From: TMED14 sp003507115
Lineage (GTDB): Bacteria > Bacteroidota > Bacteroidia > Flavobacteriales > Schleiferiaceae
Assembly (NCBI GenBank): GCA_943787925.1
Contig: CALSOH010000004.1
Coordinates: 1-58,474, forward strand
DNA: 58,474 bases
Direction: 5' to 3'
The notes below the pieces were generated by a model that worked only from the letters and a program-made list of their open reading frames with translations, was not told the DNA's origin and did no database searches. The number at the start of each line of letters is the position of its first letter. Position 1 is the first letter of the stretch. Below are positions 34,681 through 43,077 of the stretch, one piece after another. Both the position numbers and the translations under genes were made by a program.

Positions 34681-35436
34681 TTAGGCGACGAGTACGGGGA
34701 CTTCGTTTGGAAGTTTTTGGTTTTCAGCGTGGCGACGCTTCATGTACTCTTTTGGCGTCGTGCTGCATCATACGCTTAAACGCCGCAATGAAGTTGTTCA
34801 CATTGGTGTACCCGACGGCGTACGCCAGAGAGGCCACATTGTTCGAACCAAATTCAATCATGCGCACGGCGTGTTGGATTTTGTAGGACGTGATGATCTC
34901 TTTGGGACCCGTTTGGAAGTGGCGCAAGGCAAGCGCGTTGCAGAGAAGAACGGCTCATAAACATTTCTTTGGCCAGCATCTCCACGTTGAGGTTTTCCTT
35001 CATGTGTTTTTGGACCGTCGCGATAATGCGTTCTTTTTCGGTCTGCTCCATGGGAACCGCATATTTGCTCCGAGGGCAAAGCGCCAGGAGGTTGCGGATT
35101 TTCAGGACAAATTCAGTGCTATCCATTTCTGATGGAATGCAATCGATGGCCCCGTTTTGGAGGCATTGAATGCGTTGATTCAACGCTGCAATGTTCGGCG
35201 ATCATAATCGCACAGACATTTTGAAGCATCTCTTGTTGGCTGAGTTCGGCCATAATACCTTCTCCGCCATCTTGAACGCCGCAGATGTCGACCATAATGA
35301 GTGCCGGAAGTTGAACGTGGAAGCCTTGGTTCCATTCACGAAGGTGGGCCACGGCCGACACATCGATATGGTTACCCTTGAGGAGGTTAGCGAAACGCGT
35401 CCGCACCTCTTCCCGGGGGGAAAGGAGTAAAATCAT
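34681..35436 (-). pseudogene. Receiver-AraC response regulator, frame broken at three places
   Basis: Three frames must be joined to read one protein of about 250 residues. Part 1 (35436 to about 35190) is a receiver domain with ALIMVDICGVQDGG (Asp50), though the N-terminal acidic pair is not typical. Part 2 (about 35185 to 34935) completes it (LQNGAIDCIPSEMDSTEFVLKIRNLL) and begins an AraC DNA-binding domain (LNVEMLAKEMFMSRSSLQR). Part 3 (about 34927 to 34765) holds the second helix-turn-helix (VASLAYAVGYTNVNNFIAAFKR). The end TPKEYMKRRHAENQKLPNEV lies in a further frame, stop at 34681-34683. Each join needs one base skipped; three skips restore the first frame. Sequence error or decay cannot be separated here. 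Confidence 0.8.
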
Positions 35437-35627
35437 CTGTAAGCTTGGTTTTTGGTTGGTATGGTGAATTTACTGCTTAATTATGGATAGTTATAGAGTC
35501 TCAATTAGGATTATTGCAGAAGTACCCAGTTTGTACCCAAGGGCCATATTCCTTCGAAATACGCGGTGTGATCGTATTTTTTGAAGGCCGGCGGATTACA
35601 TATCCGGTGTAAGGCCAACCCGGCGAT
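35437..35627. other. Gene-free leader region upstream of the regulator
   Basis: No convincing ORF. A small palindrome cggat-tacat-atccg lies near 35592-35607 and a T-rich run near 35575. Read on the plus strand, this region ends in the left terminator-like arm of the inverted repeat (ggcttttttattt), so a short plus-strand RNA is possible, but I see no recognisable RNA family. Confidence 0.3.
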
Positions 35628-35744
35628 AACACTTTCTTAAGGCCTTCTAGGCTTTTTTATTTCCATGCTTAAAAGCCCTTACAAGCAAGGCTTTCAGCAC
35701 AGAAATAAAAAAGGACGCCAGATGGCGTCCTTTAAGAAAGTGTT
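35628..35744. repeat. 117-bp imperfect inverted repeat next to tRNA-Cys
   Basis: The outer arms aacactttcttaa (35628-35640) and ttaagaaagtgtt (35732-35744) are a perfect 13-bp inverted pair. Further inside, cttttttatttc pairs with gaaataaaaaag, and gcttaaaagcc with ggctttcagc. Each arm also contains its own small hairpin (ggccttctaggc; ggacgccagatggcgtcc). So each arm looks like a copy of the tRNA-Cys terminator, one facing each way. Confidence 0.75.
35703..35733 (-). terminator. Terminator of tRNA-Cys
   Basis: On the minus strand a 10-bp stem (aaaggacgcc / ggcgtccttt) is followed by a run of T (complement of the A-run at 35704-35711), 13 bases after the tRNA 3' end. Confidence 0.85.
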
Positions 35745-35745
35745 G

Positions 35746-35816
35746 AGGTCTCGAGCGGATTCGAACCGCTGTACAAGCTTTTGCAGAGCCTTGCCTAGCC
35801 ACTCGGCCACGAGACC
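35746..35816 (-). tRNA. tRNA-Cys (anticodon GCA)
   Basis: On the minus strand the acceptor arms GGTCTCG and CGAGACC pair over 7 bp, the anticodon arm is AGGCT-CTGCAAA-AGCTT with anticodon GCA, and the T arm is AGCGG-TTCGAAT-CCGCT. The discriminator base is T (U), as required for tRNA-Cys. CCA is not encoded. Length 71 nt. It lies intact in the middle of the stretch with broken genes. Confidence 0.95.
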
Positions 35817-35832
35817 TGATTGGGGGGCGAAA

Positions 35833-36221
35833 TTACAACGCTTTCCCCGCATACAAGGGATTTTCTTCCAAAAAGGACACGCACACTGCGTGAACATCCC
35901 CATCAATGGGAGGATTCAGTTTGCAAACCTTGACTTCCGAGCGGACTACAGTGCGGGTGCTCGCGAAAAATTCGCTGCGTTATTCGGTGATACGACGGTT
36001 TCGAGCAATTTGGCACGTTGGGCCATTTCTTCACTGACAATGATGCGCAATGCGACGTAGTCAACGGTGTCCACCAACTCGTCACTCAGCGCAGAGTCGG
36101 ACAAGTCCGCCCAGACCGACATGTCAATTCGGTACTCAGAGCCAATGATAGCCTCTTCTTCCAAGCAGCCGTGGTAGGCATACTCGCGTTGGGCTTCGAG
36201 GTCAATGCGCTGCAAGGACAT
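35833..36221 (-). pseudogene. folB: Dihydroneopterin aldolase, frame broken at two places
   Basis: FolB makes 6-hydroxymethyl-dihydropterin in folate synthesis. The first frame gives residues 1-86 (AYHGCLEEEAIIGSEYRIDMSV with the catalytic Glu/Tyr region and EMAQRAKLLETV). The second frame continues with YHRITQRIFREHP and the third with TVVRSEVKVCKLNPPIDGD and VCVSFLEENP, stop at 35833-35835. Skipping one base near 35994 and one near 35970 yields a normal 128-residue FolB. Both shifts have the same sign as those in the neighbours. Because folate synthesis is normally needed, a sequence error is the likelier reading. Confidence 0.82.
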
Positions 36222-36222
36222 C

Positions 36223-37765
36223 TTACGAAAGAGAAGTCAAGGCTTGATCGATACGGCGTTCAGAGGCTTCTTGACCGATTAACTGCATGACGGTGAAGAT
36301 GGAAGGCCCTTGGGTGGTGCCCGCAATGGCTAAACGCAGGACGGGACCCACTTGGCCAAATCCATAGCCCTTATCTGCCAGGTAGGCCTTGAAGGCATTT
36401 TCCAAAGCCGCTTCGCTGTAGTCGGTTTGGGCAAAAACGCCTTTCAAGTCTGTTACATAACCCGGGGCATCAACGGTCCATTTCTTTCCGACCATGACCT
36501 CATCGTAGGTACTAGGGTCTTCAAAAAGGTAGCTGGCGCCCTCGAGTGTATCGCCAATAAATTCGGCGCGGTCCATAAAGAGATGCATGGCCGCTAGGGC
36601 GAATGTGTCAGAAGGAAGGGTGAGACCGCGAGCTGCGGCTTCCGAAGCGGTAGTCAGCCACCAAGTCCGCCTCAGGCTGCAGGCGCAAATGCTGTTGGTT
36701 GAACCACTTAGCCTTGTCAAAATCAAAGCGAGCGCCCGCCTTGTTCACCTTGTCGAGGTTGAAGGCAGCCACGAGTTCCTCCAGGGAGAAAATTTCTTGG
36801 TTGGTACCCGGGTTCCAGCCCAGGAAAGCCAGCATGTTGACAAAGGCTTGGGGGTAGAAGCCGCGCTCGCGGTAGCCAGATGCGGTTTCGCCCGTCTCTT
36901 CGTTGTGCCAGTTCAGCGGGAAAACGGGGAAGCCGAGGCGGTCGCCGTCGCGCTTGGACAATTTTCCGTTTCCATCGGGGCGCAAGAGGAGGGGGAGGTG
37001 GGCAAATTCGGGCTGCTCCCAGGCAAAAAAGCGGTAAAGCAGCACGTGCAAGGGGGCAGAGGGCAACCATTCTTCACCGCGGATCACGTGGGTAATGTCC
37101 ATGGTGTGGTCGTCGACGACGTTGGCGAGGTGGTAGGTGGGCATGCCGTCGCCCTTGAGGAGGACTTTGTCGTCCAAATTCAAGGTGTTGACGCTCACCC
37201 AGCCGCGGATGCGGTCTTCAAATTTTACTTCTTCGTTGCGGGGCATTTTGACCCGAATGACATACGCCTCACCGGCGTCCAGACGACGCTGCACCTCCTC
37301 TTCGGGAAGGGTGAGCGAGTTCTTCATGGACGTGCGGGTGATGCTGTTGTACTGCCAGTTGGGGTTGCCGGCTTGTTTGGCGCGTTCGCGCACGGCCTCT
37401 AAATCTTCGGGGGTATCAAAGGCGTAGTAGGCATGACCCGCGGCCAAAAGCTCGTCGGCATAGGCGCGGTACATGGGCTTTCGCTCGCTTTGGCGGTAGG
37501 GGGCGTGTGGGCCACCGTGGGGCAATTTATCCTCTGCACCGATGCCTTCGTCCGGCGAAATACCGCACCAAGCGAGGGCTTCCACGATGTAGGCTTCGGC
37601 ACCGGGCACAAAGCGCGTTTGGTCCGTGTCCTCGACGCGAAGCAAGAAATCACCCCCGTTCTGCTTAGCAAACAAGTAGTTGTATAAAGCAGTCCGAACA
37701 CCTCCCATGTGGAGGGGGCCGGTGGGACTGGGGGCGAAACGAACGCGAACCCGACGGTTTTTCAT
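36223..37765 (-). pseudogene. gltX: Glutamyl-tRNA synthetase, frame broken by one extra base
   Basis: A class I synthetase of about 513 residues if one base is skipped. I start at ATG 37763-37765 (MKNRRVRVRFAPSPTGPLHMGG), which carries the HIGH-type motif; the KMSKS-type motif is KLSKRDGDRLGFP near residue 250. The first frame ends at 36608 after LRLQPEADLVADY; the second frame takes up with ASEAAARGLTLPSDTF and runs to the normal end RRIDQALTSLS at 36223. The change falls near 36645-36665. The gene is essential, so a real mutation is unlikely unless the frame is corrected. folB lies 1 bp upstream of the stop on the same strand. Confidence 0.88.
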
Positions 37766-37784
37766 TTGTTTTTCTTTGGGTGGG

Positions 37785-37792
37785 CAAAGATA
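37785..37792 (-). promoter_or_regulatory. -7 promoter element TATCTTTG for gltX
   Basis: Exact TAnnTTTG match on the minus strand, 19 bp before the gltX start. It is divergent from the lysS element 21 bp away. Confidence 0.6.
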
Positions 37793-37813
37793 AACCACCA
37801 CGCAGCACCGACC

Positions 37814-37821
37814 TATCTTTG
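37814..37821 (+). promoter_or_regulatory. -7 promoter element TATCTTTG four bases before lysS
   Basis: TATCTTTG ends four bases before the lysS ATG at 37826. Transcription from it at the usual distance would begin at or just after the start codon, suggesting a leaderless mRNA. Confidence 0.55.
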
Positions 37822-37825
37822 CAGT

Positions 37826-39343
37826 ATGGAGCGACAGCTATCTGAACAAGAGCAGTTTCGCCGTGAGGCCTTGGAGGCCCTGCGCGCGACCGGTATGGAT
37901 CCGTTTCCTGCCGCGGAAGTACCCGTCAGCCATTTGGCGGAAGAGATTAAGGCCCAGTTTGCCGCGAACCCCGCCGAGGGTTTTGAAGTTTGCGTGGCTG
38001 GGCGACTCATGACCAAACGCATCATGGGCAAGGCGTCCTTTGCGAGCGTGATGGATTCTTCGGGCCGCATCCAGATCTACCTCAACCGGGACGAAATCTG
38101 CCCGGAGGAGGATAAGGCTCTCTACAACGACGTGTTCAAGAAGCACTTGGACATCGGGGACTTCATCGCCATCAAGGGCCATGTGTTTGCCACACAGACG
38201 GGTGAAACCTCGGTCCACGCCAAGGAGATGTGGGTGCTCAGCAAGAGCCTTCGCCCCCTTCCCGTGGTGAAAAAAGATGCGGAAGGCAACACCCACGACG
38301 CATTCACGGATCCCGAGTTGCGCTACCGCCAACGCTATGTGGACTTGGTGGTGAACGAGGGCGTTAAGGACATTTTTGTGAAGCGCACCAAGGTGTTCAG
38401 CACCATGCGCACCATCTTCAACCGCGCGGGCTACCTCGAGGTGGAGACCCCCATTTTGCAGCCCATTCCCGGTGGAGCGGCTGCCCGCCCGTTCATCACA
38501 CACCACAACGCCTTAGACATGCCGCTCTACTTGCGCATTGCCAATGAGCTGTATTTGAAGCGTTTGATTGTAGGTGGCTTTGATGGAGTCTACGAATTTG
38601 CCAAAGACTTCCGCAACGAGGGCATGGACCGAACGCACAATCCCGAGTTCACCGTCATGGAGATCTACGTGGCCTACAAGGACTACCACTGGATGATGGA
38701 CATGACTGAAAAGATGCTCGAGGAAATCGCGGTCGCCGTGACGGGCTCTTCGGACATCCGCGTGGGCGGTAAAGCCATTTCTTTGAAGGCGCCCTTCGCC
38801 CGCGTTCCCATTTTGGAAGCGATCAAAACCCACACAGGTCTGGATTTACTGGGCAAATCAGAAGACGAGATTCGCGCAGCCGCCAAATCACTCGGTCTGG
38901 AGGTGACCCCCGAAATGGGCACCGGCAAGCTCATCGACGAAATCTTTGGTGAGAAATGCGAGCACCACTACGTGCAGCCCACCTTCATCACAGACTACCC
39001 CATAGAGATGTCCCCACTTTGCAAGCGTCACCGCGACGACGAGCGTTTGACGGAGCGCTTTGAGCTCTTCATCAACGGCAAGGAAATCGCCAACGCCTAC
39101 AGCGAGCTCAACGACCCCATCGACCAGCGTGCGCGCTTTGAAGAGCAGCTGAAGCTTTCGGAAAAAGGGGACGACGAGGCCATGTTTATCGACCAGGACT
39201 TCCTGCGCGCTTTGGAATACGGCATGCCCCCCACCTCCGGTATGGGCATTGGCATGGACCGCTTGACCATGTTGCTCACGGACCAATCCAGCATTCAGGA
39301 AGTGCTCTTCTTCCCCCAAATGCGCCCCGAAAAGGCCGACTAA
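37826..39343 (+). CDS. lysS: Lysyl-tRNA synthetase (class II)
   Basis: A 505-residue enzyme from ATG 37826 (MERQLSEQEQFRREALEAL); the longer in-frame reading runs through the promoter. The OB-fold anticodon-binding domain covers about residues 55-150 (VAGRLMTKRIMGKASFASV), and the class II core follows with FLEVETPILQPIPGGAAARPF-type motif 1, FRNEGMDRTHNPEFTVME (motif 2, near 265) and GMGIGMDRLTMLLT (motif 3, near 480). Normal length. First of a run lysS, mutS2-like, DUF819. Confidence 0.96.
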   Translation: MERQLSEQEQFRREALEALRATGMDPFPAAEVPVSHLAEEIKAQFAANPAEGFEVCVAGRLMTKRIMGKASFASVMDSSGRIQIYLNRDEICPEEDKALYNDVFKKHLDIGDFIAIKGHVFATQTGETSVHAKEMWVLSKSLRPLPVVKKDAEGNTHDAFTDPELRYRQRYVDLVVNEGVKDIFVKRTKVFSTMRTIFNRAGYLEVETPILQPIPGGAAARPFITHHNALDMPLYLRIANELYLKRLIVGGFDGVYEFAKDFRNEGMDRTHNPEFTVMEIYVAYKDYHWMMDMTEKMLEEIAVAVTGSSDIRVGGKAISLKAPFARVPILEAIKTHTGLDLLGKSEDEIRAAAKSLGLEVTPEMGTGKLIDEIFGEKCEHHYVQPTFITDYPIEMSPLCKRHRDDERLTERFELFINGKEIANAYSELNDPIDQRARFEEQLKLSEKGDDEAMFIDQDFLRALEYGMPPTSGMGIGMDRLTMLLTDQSSIQEVLFFPQMRPEKAD

Positions 39344-39346
39344 ACC

Positions 39347-41716
39347 ATGCTTTACCCCGCCAGCGCTGGAGAGTCGCTCGACTTTCACCTGTTAAAGGGC
39401 TATGTGGCGGAGCATGCCGCGTCTCGCAAGGGCCGCGCGGCGCTTTGGGCGATGGAGCCCAACCCCATTCAGCGCGAGGTCGAGCCGTCCCTTTTACAGT
39501 CGGATGAACTACTCCAACTCATGGAGCGCGGGCATTATTTCCCCGCGGTCGCCATGGCCGAAGTAGACGACGCCCTGCCCATGCTGCGCATCCAAAATTC
39601 GGTGCTGGACGCTGAGCAGTTCATGGCGATTAAGGCCCAGGCCGAATCCTACGCGAACGGCTATCGGTTCATGTTGACCTACGAGGAAGACGCGCCGATG
39701 TTGGCGGCTATGCTCAAACCATTTCCGCCAACGCCGGAAATCCCTCAAGCCATCGACCGGGTCCTGGAGCGCAATGGGCAAGTTAAAAGCAATGCCTCCC
39801 CTGAGCTTTCCCGGATTCGCACGGATTTAGGGAAAAAGCGCGTGGCGGCGGACCGCCTGTTTTACAAAGTACTCAAGCGCTACGAATCCGAAGGATGGCT
39901 GGGCGACGTGCGTGAATCGGTCAGCAACGACCGCCGCGTCATGGCCGTATCCGCCTCGCACAAAAGCAAGGCCCGCGGAGCCTTCCACGGCAGCAGCGCC
40001 AAGAACACCTTGGTCTTTTTAGAACCCACGGAATGTTTGGAAATCAACGCCGAGGTGGGGCTCTTGGTGGAAGAGGAGCGCAAGGAGATTCGGCGCATCC
40101 TTCAGGCGCTAACACGGGACTTAGCGCCCTACCGTGGCGAAATCAAATCCACGGATGAGCGCTTAACCCAATTGGATATTTTATTGGCCAAAACCCGCTT
40201 TGCGCGCGAAGAAGGCGCGTGCCTCCCCCGCCTTAGTTCGGAAGGGGAAATCGATTTACGCCAAGCGATGAACCCCGTCTTGCGCCGGGTCCAAAAAGCC
40301 AAACAGCGCAGTGTGGTGCCTCTGGACATTGCCTTGCGCCCGACGCAACGCTTGGTGGTGATTAGCGGCCCCAATGCTGGGGGAAAATCCATTGCGCTGA
40401 AGACGGTGGGCCTCTTTCAAATCATGCTGCAATGCGGCATTTTGATTCCGACGCACCCCAAGTCGGTTATGACCTGGTTTGGCCGAATTATGGCGGACAT
40501 TGGCGATGCACAGAGCGTGGAAAATGAGCTTTCTACCTACAGCGGAAAGTTGACCAAAATGAAGGAAATCCTCTCCTGGGCCGACAGCCAAACCCTGTGT
40601 TTGGTGGACGAGTTTGGCAGCGGTTCGGATCCCGATTTGGGGGCTGCGCTTGCCTCCGTTTTCTTGGATGAAATTCACACTTCGGGGTCTTACGGGGTGT
40701 TTACCACCCACTACAATAGCATCAAGGCGTTGGCGGAGGAATTGGACGGATGCTGCAATGCCAACATGGCCTTTGACGTCGAAACATTTGCTCCGCAATA
40801 CGTCCTGCAGCTCGGTGTTCCGGGCTCTTCGTACACCTTTGAAGTCGCCCAGCGTGTTGGCATTCCCAAGCGCATCATGCAGGCGGCACGCGAGGCCTTA
40901 GCGACCCAAACCTTGGCCGTTGATCGCCTGCTTGTCGGTCTTCAAAAACAACGAAGCCAGCTCGACCGAACCCGCACCCAAATCAGCGATCGCCTCGCGG
41001 ACCTAGAAAGTCTAAAGACGACCCAGGCCAAATACATTGCAGATCTCGAAACCAAATTGAGCAAAGCCGCCGAAAACAATGCGGAGGTCAGCGACCAACT
41101 CATGTGGGGCAAGCGCATGGAGCAGTGGTCCCTCAGTTGGAGTAAGGCCAAAACCCAGAAGGCCAAAAAAGAGATTGAAGAACGCATTGTGCGGACCCTG
41201 TCGGAGCGCCACCAGGTGCTGGAAGTCCAAAAACAACGCGCCGAAACGGCCAAGCAAAAGGCCGAACGCGAAGAACTCGAACGCCTCTGGACCCTGCCCG
41301 TCAAAGTAGGGGACAAGGTGAAAGTCTTGCAGGGCGCCGGCCGCCAAGCGGGCGAAATCCAAGAAATACGCAAAGACAAATTCTTAGTGAGCCTCGGTGG
41401 GGTCTTGTCCGCTTGGATGGAGCGTCCGCAGTTTGTGCACTGGGATGTTCGGCCCGGGGTTGCCCCCGTCAAACCGGGGCCGAGCAAGAAGACGTCAGGT
41501 GCATCGCGTTCTGAAGCGGTTTCAGCACCCGCGCCCGCCGCCCCCAAAACCAAAAAGCGCAAGAAGAAAACAGCTCCGGCACCCGCTCCTGCTGCCGGTC
41601 AAACGTCCCCGGCTCCCAAGCCTGTCGCGGCGGCACCTGCCGCGGTCGACCCGAATACCCCTACCTTGGCGCCGAAGAAAAAACGAAAACGCCCTCCGCG
41701 CAAAAAGAATCCCTAA
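39347..41716 (+). CDS. MutS2-like DNA mismatch repair family ATPase without Smr domain
   Basis: A 789-residue protein of the MutS family. The core domain III helices cover about residues 120-300; the ATPase has Walker A GPNAGGKSIALKT (near 345), STYSGKLTKMKEIL (signature near 388) and Walker B LCLVDEFGSGSDPDLG (near 420), then THYNSIKALAEE. A coiled coil (about 520-640) and a KOW-like domain (VGDKVKVLQGAGRQAGEIQEI) follow. The Smr nuclease domain normal for MutS2 is missing; instead there is a tail of about 80 residues rich in A, P and K ending in KKKRKRPPRKKNP. It begins 3 bp after lysS. Confidence 0.85.
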   Translation: MLYPASAGESLDFHLLKGYVAEHAASRKGRAALWAMEPNPIQREVEPSLLQSDELLQLMERGHYFPAVAMAEVDDALPMLRIQNSVLDAEQFMAIKAQAESYANGYRFMLTYEEDAPMLAAMLKPFPPTPEIPQAIDRVLERNGQVKSNASPELSRIRTDLGKKRVAADRLFYKVLKRYESEGWLGDVRESVSNDRRVMAVSASHKSKARGAFHGSSAKNTLVFLEPTECLEINAEVGLLVEEERKEIRRILQALTRDLAPYRGEIKSTDERLTQLDILLAKTRFAREEGACLPRLSSEGEIDLRQAMNPVLRRVQKAKQRSVVPLDIALRPTQRLVVISGPNAGGKSIALKTVGLFQIMLQCGILIPTHPKSVMTWFGRIMADIGDAQSVENELSTYSGKLTKMKEILSWADSQTLCLVDEFGSGSDPDLGAALASVFLDEIHTSGSYGVFTTHYNSIKALAEELDGCCNANMAFDVETFAPQYVLQLGVPGSSYTFEVAQRVGIPKRIMQAAREALATQTLAVDRLLVGLQKQRSQLDRTRTQISDRLADLESLKTTQAKYIADLETKLSKAAENNAEVSDQLMWGKRMEQWSLSWSKAKTQKAKKEIEERIVRTLSERHQVLEVQKQRAETAKQKAEREELERLWTLPVKVGDKVKVLQGAGRQAGEIQEIRKDKFLVSLGGVLSAWMERPQFVHWDVRPGVAPVKPGPSKKTSGASRSEAVSAPAPAAPKTKKRKKKTAPAPAPAAGQTSPAPKPVAAAPAAVDPNTPTLAPKKKRKRPPRKKNP

Positions 41717-41719
41717 CCT

Positions 41720-42991
41720 ATGGAAGAAGCCGTTATCACCCCCTGGATCACCAATGAAGCGGTCGTATTCGGCCTATTGATGTCCCTGTTGGGAGGTATT
41801 TTCTGGGCCTCGAGCCATCCCCGGTTATCCGGATTTTTCAAGGTGGTGCCCGCCCTTTTGCTGTGCTACTTTTTGCCCTCCTTGCTCACGAATTTTCACA
41901 TTGTCCCCAAGGATACCCACCTCTATTTCGTTGCGTCCCGCTACCTGCTCCCCGCGAGCCTGGTCTTGCTCACCTTGAGCATTGATTTGAAGGCCGTTTT
42001 TGGATTGGGTCCTAAGGCGCTCATCATGTTTTTCACCGCGACGGCCTCCATTATCCTTGGCGGGCCGGTAGCGATCCTGGCGGTTTCGGCCGTGGCACCC
42101 GATTTGGTCGGCGGCGTGGGTCCAGATGCGGTGTGGCGAGGCATGTCAACGATTGCGGGCTCCTGGATTGGAGGAGGCGCCAACCAAGCGGCGATGTTTG
42201 AAATTTTCAAACCGTCGGGCGCGCTGTATTCTGCTATGATTACGGTGGATGTGGTCGTCGCGGAAGTATGGATGGCCATCATCCTTTTGGGTGCGGCGAA
42301 AAGCGATCAAGTAGACGGATGGCTCAAGGCAGACAACCGCTCCGTGAAGGCTCTGCAAGGAGAAATGGAGGACTTCTTGTCCCGAACCTCCCGCATCCCC
42401 ACCTTCCCCGAAGTCATGCAGATCCTTGGCTTGGCCTTTGGGGCCGTGGCTATTTCGCACATGGCCGGGGACACGCTGGCCCCCTGGTTTGCGGAAAACG
42501 CACCGTACACGGCGAACTTTAGCTTGACAAGTGATTTCTTTTGGATTGTGGTCGTCGCCACAACTGTGGGCTTGTTGCTCTCGTTCACGAAGGCCCGAAA
42601 TCTTGAAGGCGCCGGCGCTAGCCGATGGGGCTCGGTCTTCATCTACATCTTGGTGGGCACCATCGGCATGAAGATGGACATCATGGAAGCCGTCAAGCAA
42701 CCGGGCCTCATCCTTGTGGGCGCTATCTGGATGCTGTTCCATATCGCGATCCTCCTCGGTGTTGCCCGCTGGATCAAAGCTCCCTTTTTCTTTGTCGCGG
42801 TGGGCTCCAAAGCGAACATTGGCGGGGCAGCTTCGGCCCCTGTAGCCGCCGCCGCTTTCCACCCCTCGCTGGCGCCGGTTGGTGTATTGCTCGCTGTGCT
42901 GGGCTATGCGCTGGGCACCTACGGCGGATGGTTGACCGGCCTACTCATGTACCTCGTGAGTGGGGATTCGGCTGCCCTCATGTTGGAGTAG
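41720..42991 (+). CDS. DUF819 family integral membrane protein
   Basis: A 423-residue protein with about eleven membrane helices. It matches the DUF819 (YjcL) family, which is probably a transporter group: MSTIAGSWIGGGANQAAMFE near residue 140 and the second related stretch VGSKANIGGAASAPVAAAAF near 365, with glycine-rich re-entrant-like turns in both halves, suggesting an inverted duplication. Substrate unknown. It lies 3 bp after the MutS2-like gene and 86 bp before the M28 peptidase, with which it might work if it takes up peptides, but that is a guess. Confidence 0.85.
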   Translation: MEEAVITPWITNEAVVFGLLMSLLGGIFWASSHPRLSGFFKVVPALLLCYFLPSLLTNFHIVPKDTHLYFVASRYLLPASLVLLTLSIDLKAVFGLGPKALIMFFTATASIILGGPVAILAVSAVAPDLVGGVGPDAVWRGMSTIAGSWIGGGANQAAMFEIFKPSGALYSAMITVDVVVAEVWMAIILLGAAKSDQVDGWLKADNRSVKALQGEMEDFLSRTSRIPTFPEVMQILGLAFGAVAISHMAGDTLAPWFAENAPYTANFSLTSDFFWIVVVATTVGLLLSFTKARNLEGAGASRWGSVFIYILVGTIGMKMDIMEAVKQPGLILVGAIWMLFHIAILLGVARWIKAPFFFVAVGSKANIGGAASAPVAAAAFHPSLAPVGVLLAVLGYALGTYGGWLTGLLMYLVSGDSAALMLE

Positions 42992-43077
42992 GCACACCAG
43001 CTTCAGAAGGGCCGAATGCAGCGTATCTTTTCGCTTCTATTTTTTGCATCCGACGTTTCGCATTAGACGCCCAGTTC

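Noticed and set aside
35580..35627. A tRNA-like fold around cggattacatatccg on the plus strand, next to a terminator-like arm.
   Set aside because: No T arm, no pairing acceptor stem and wrong anticodon loop; not a tRNA or a clear tRNA remnant.
34681..36726. Programmed +1 frameshifting as a cellular system.
   Set aside because: No shared slippery sequence or stop context at the six places and restriction to 2 kb; sequence error explains it better, so it is kept only as an observation to check.
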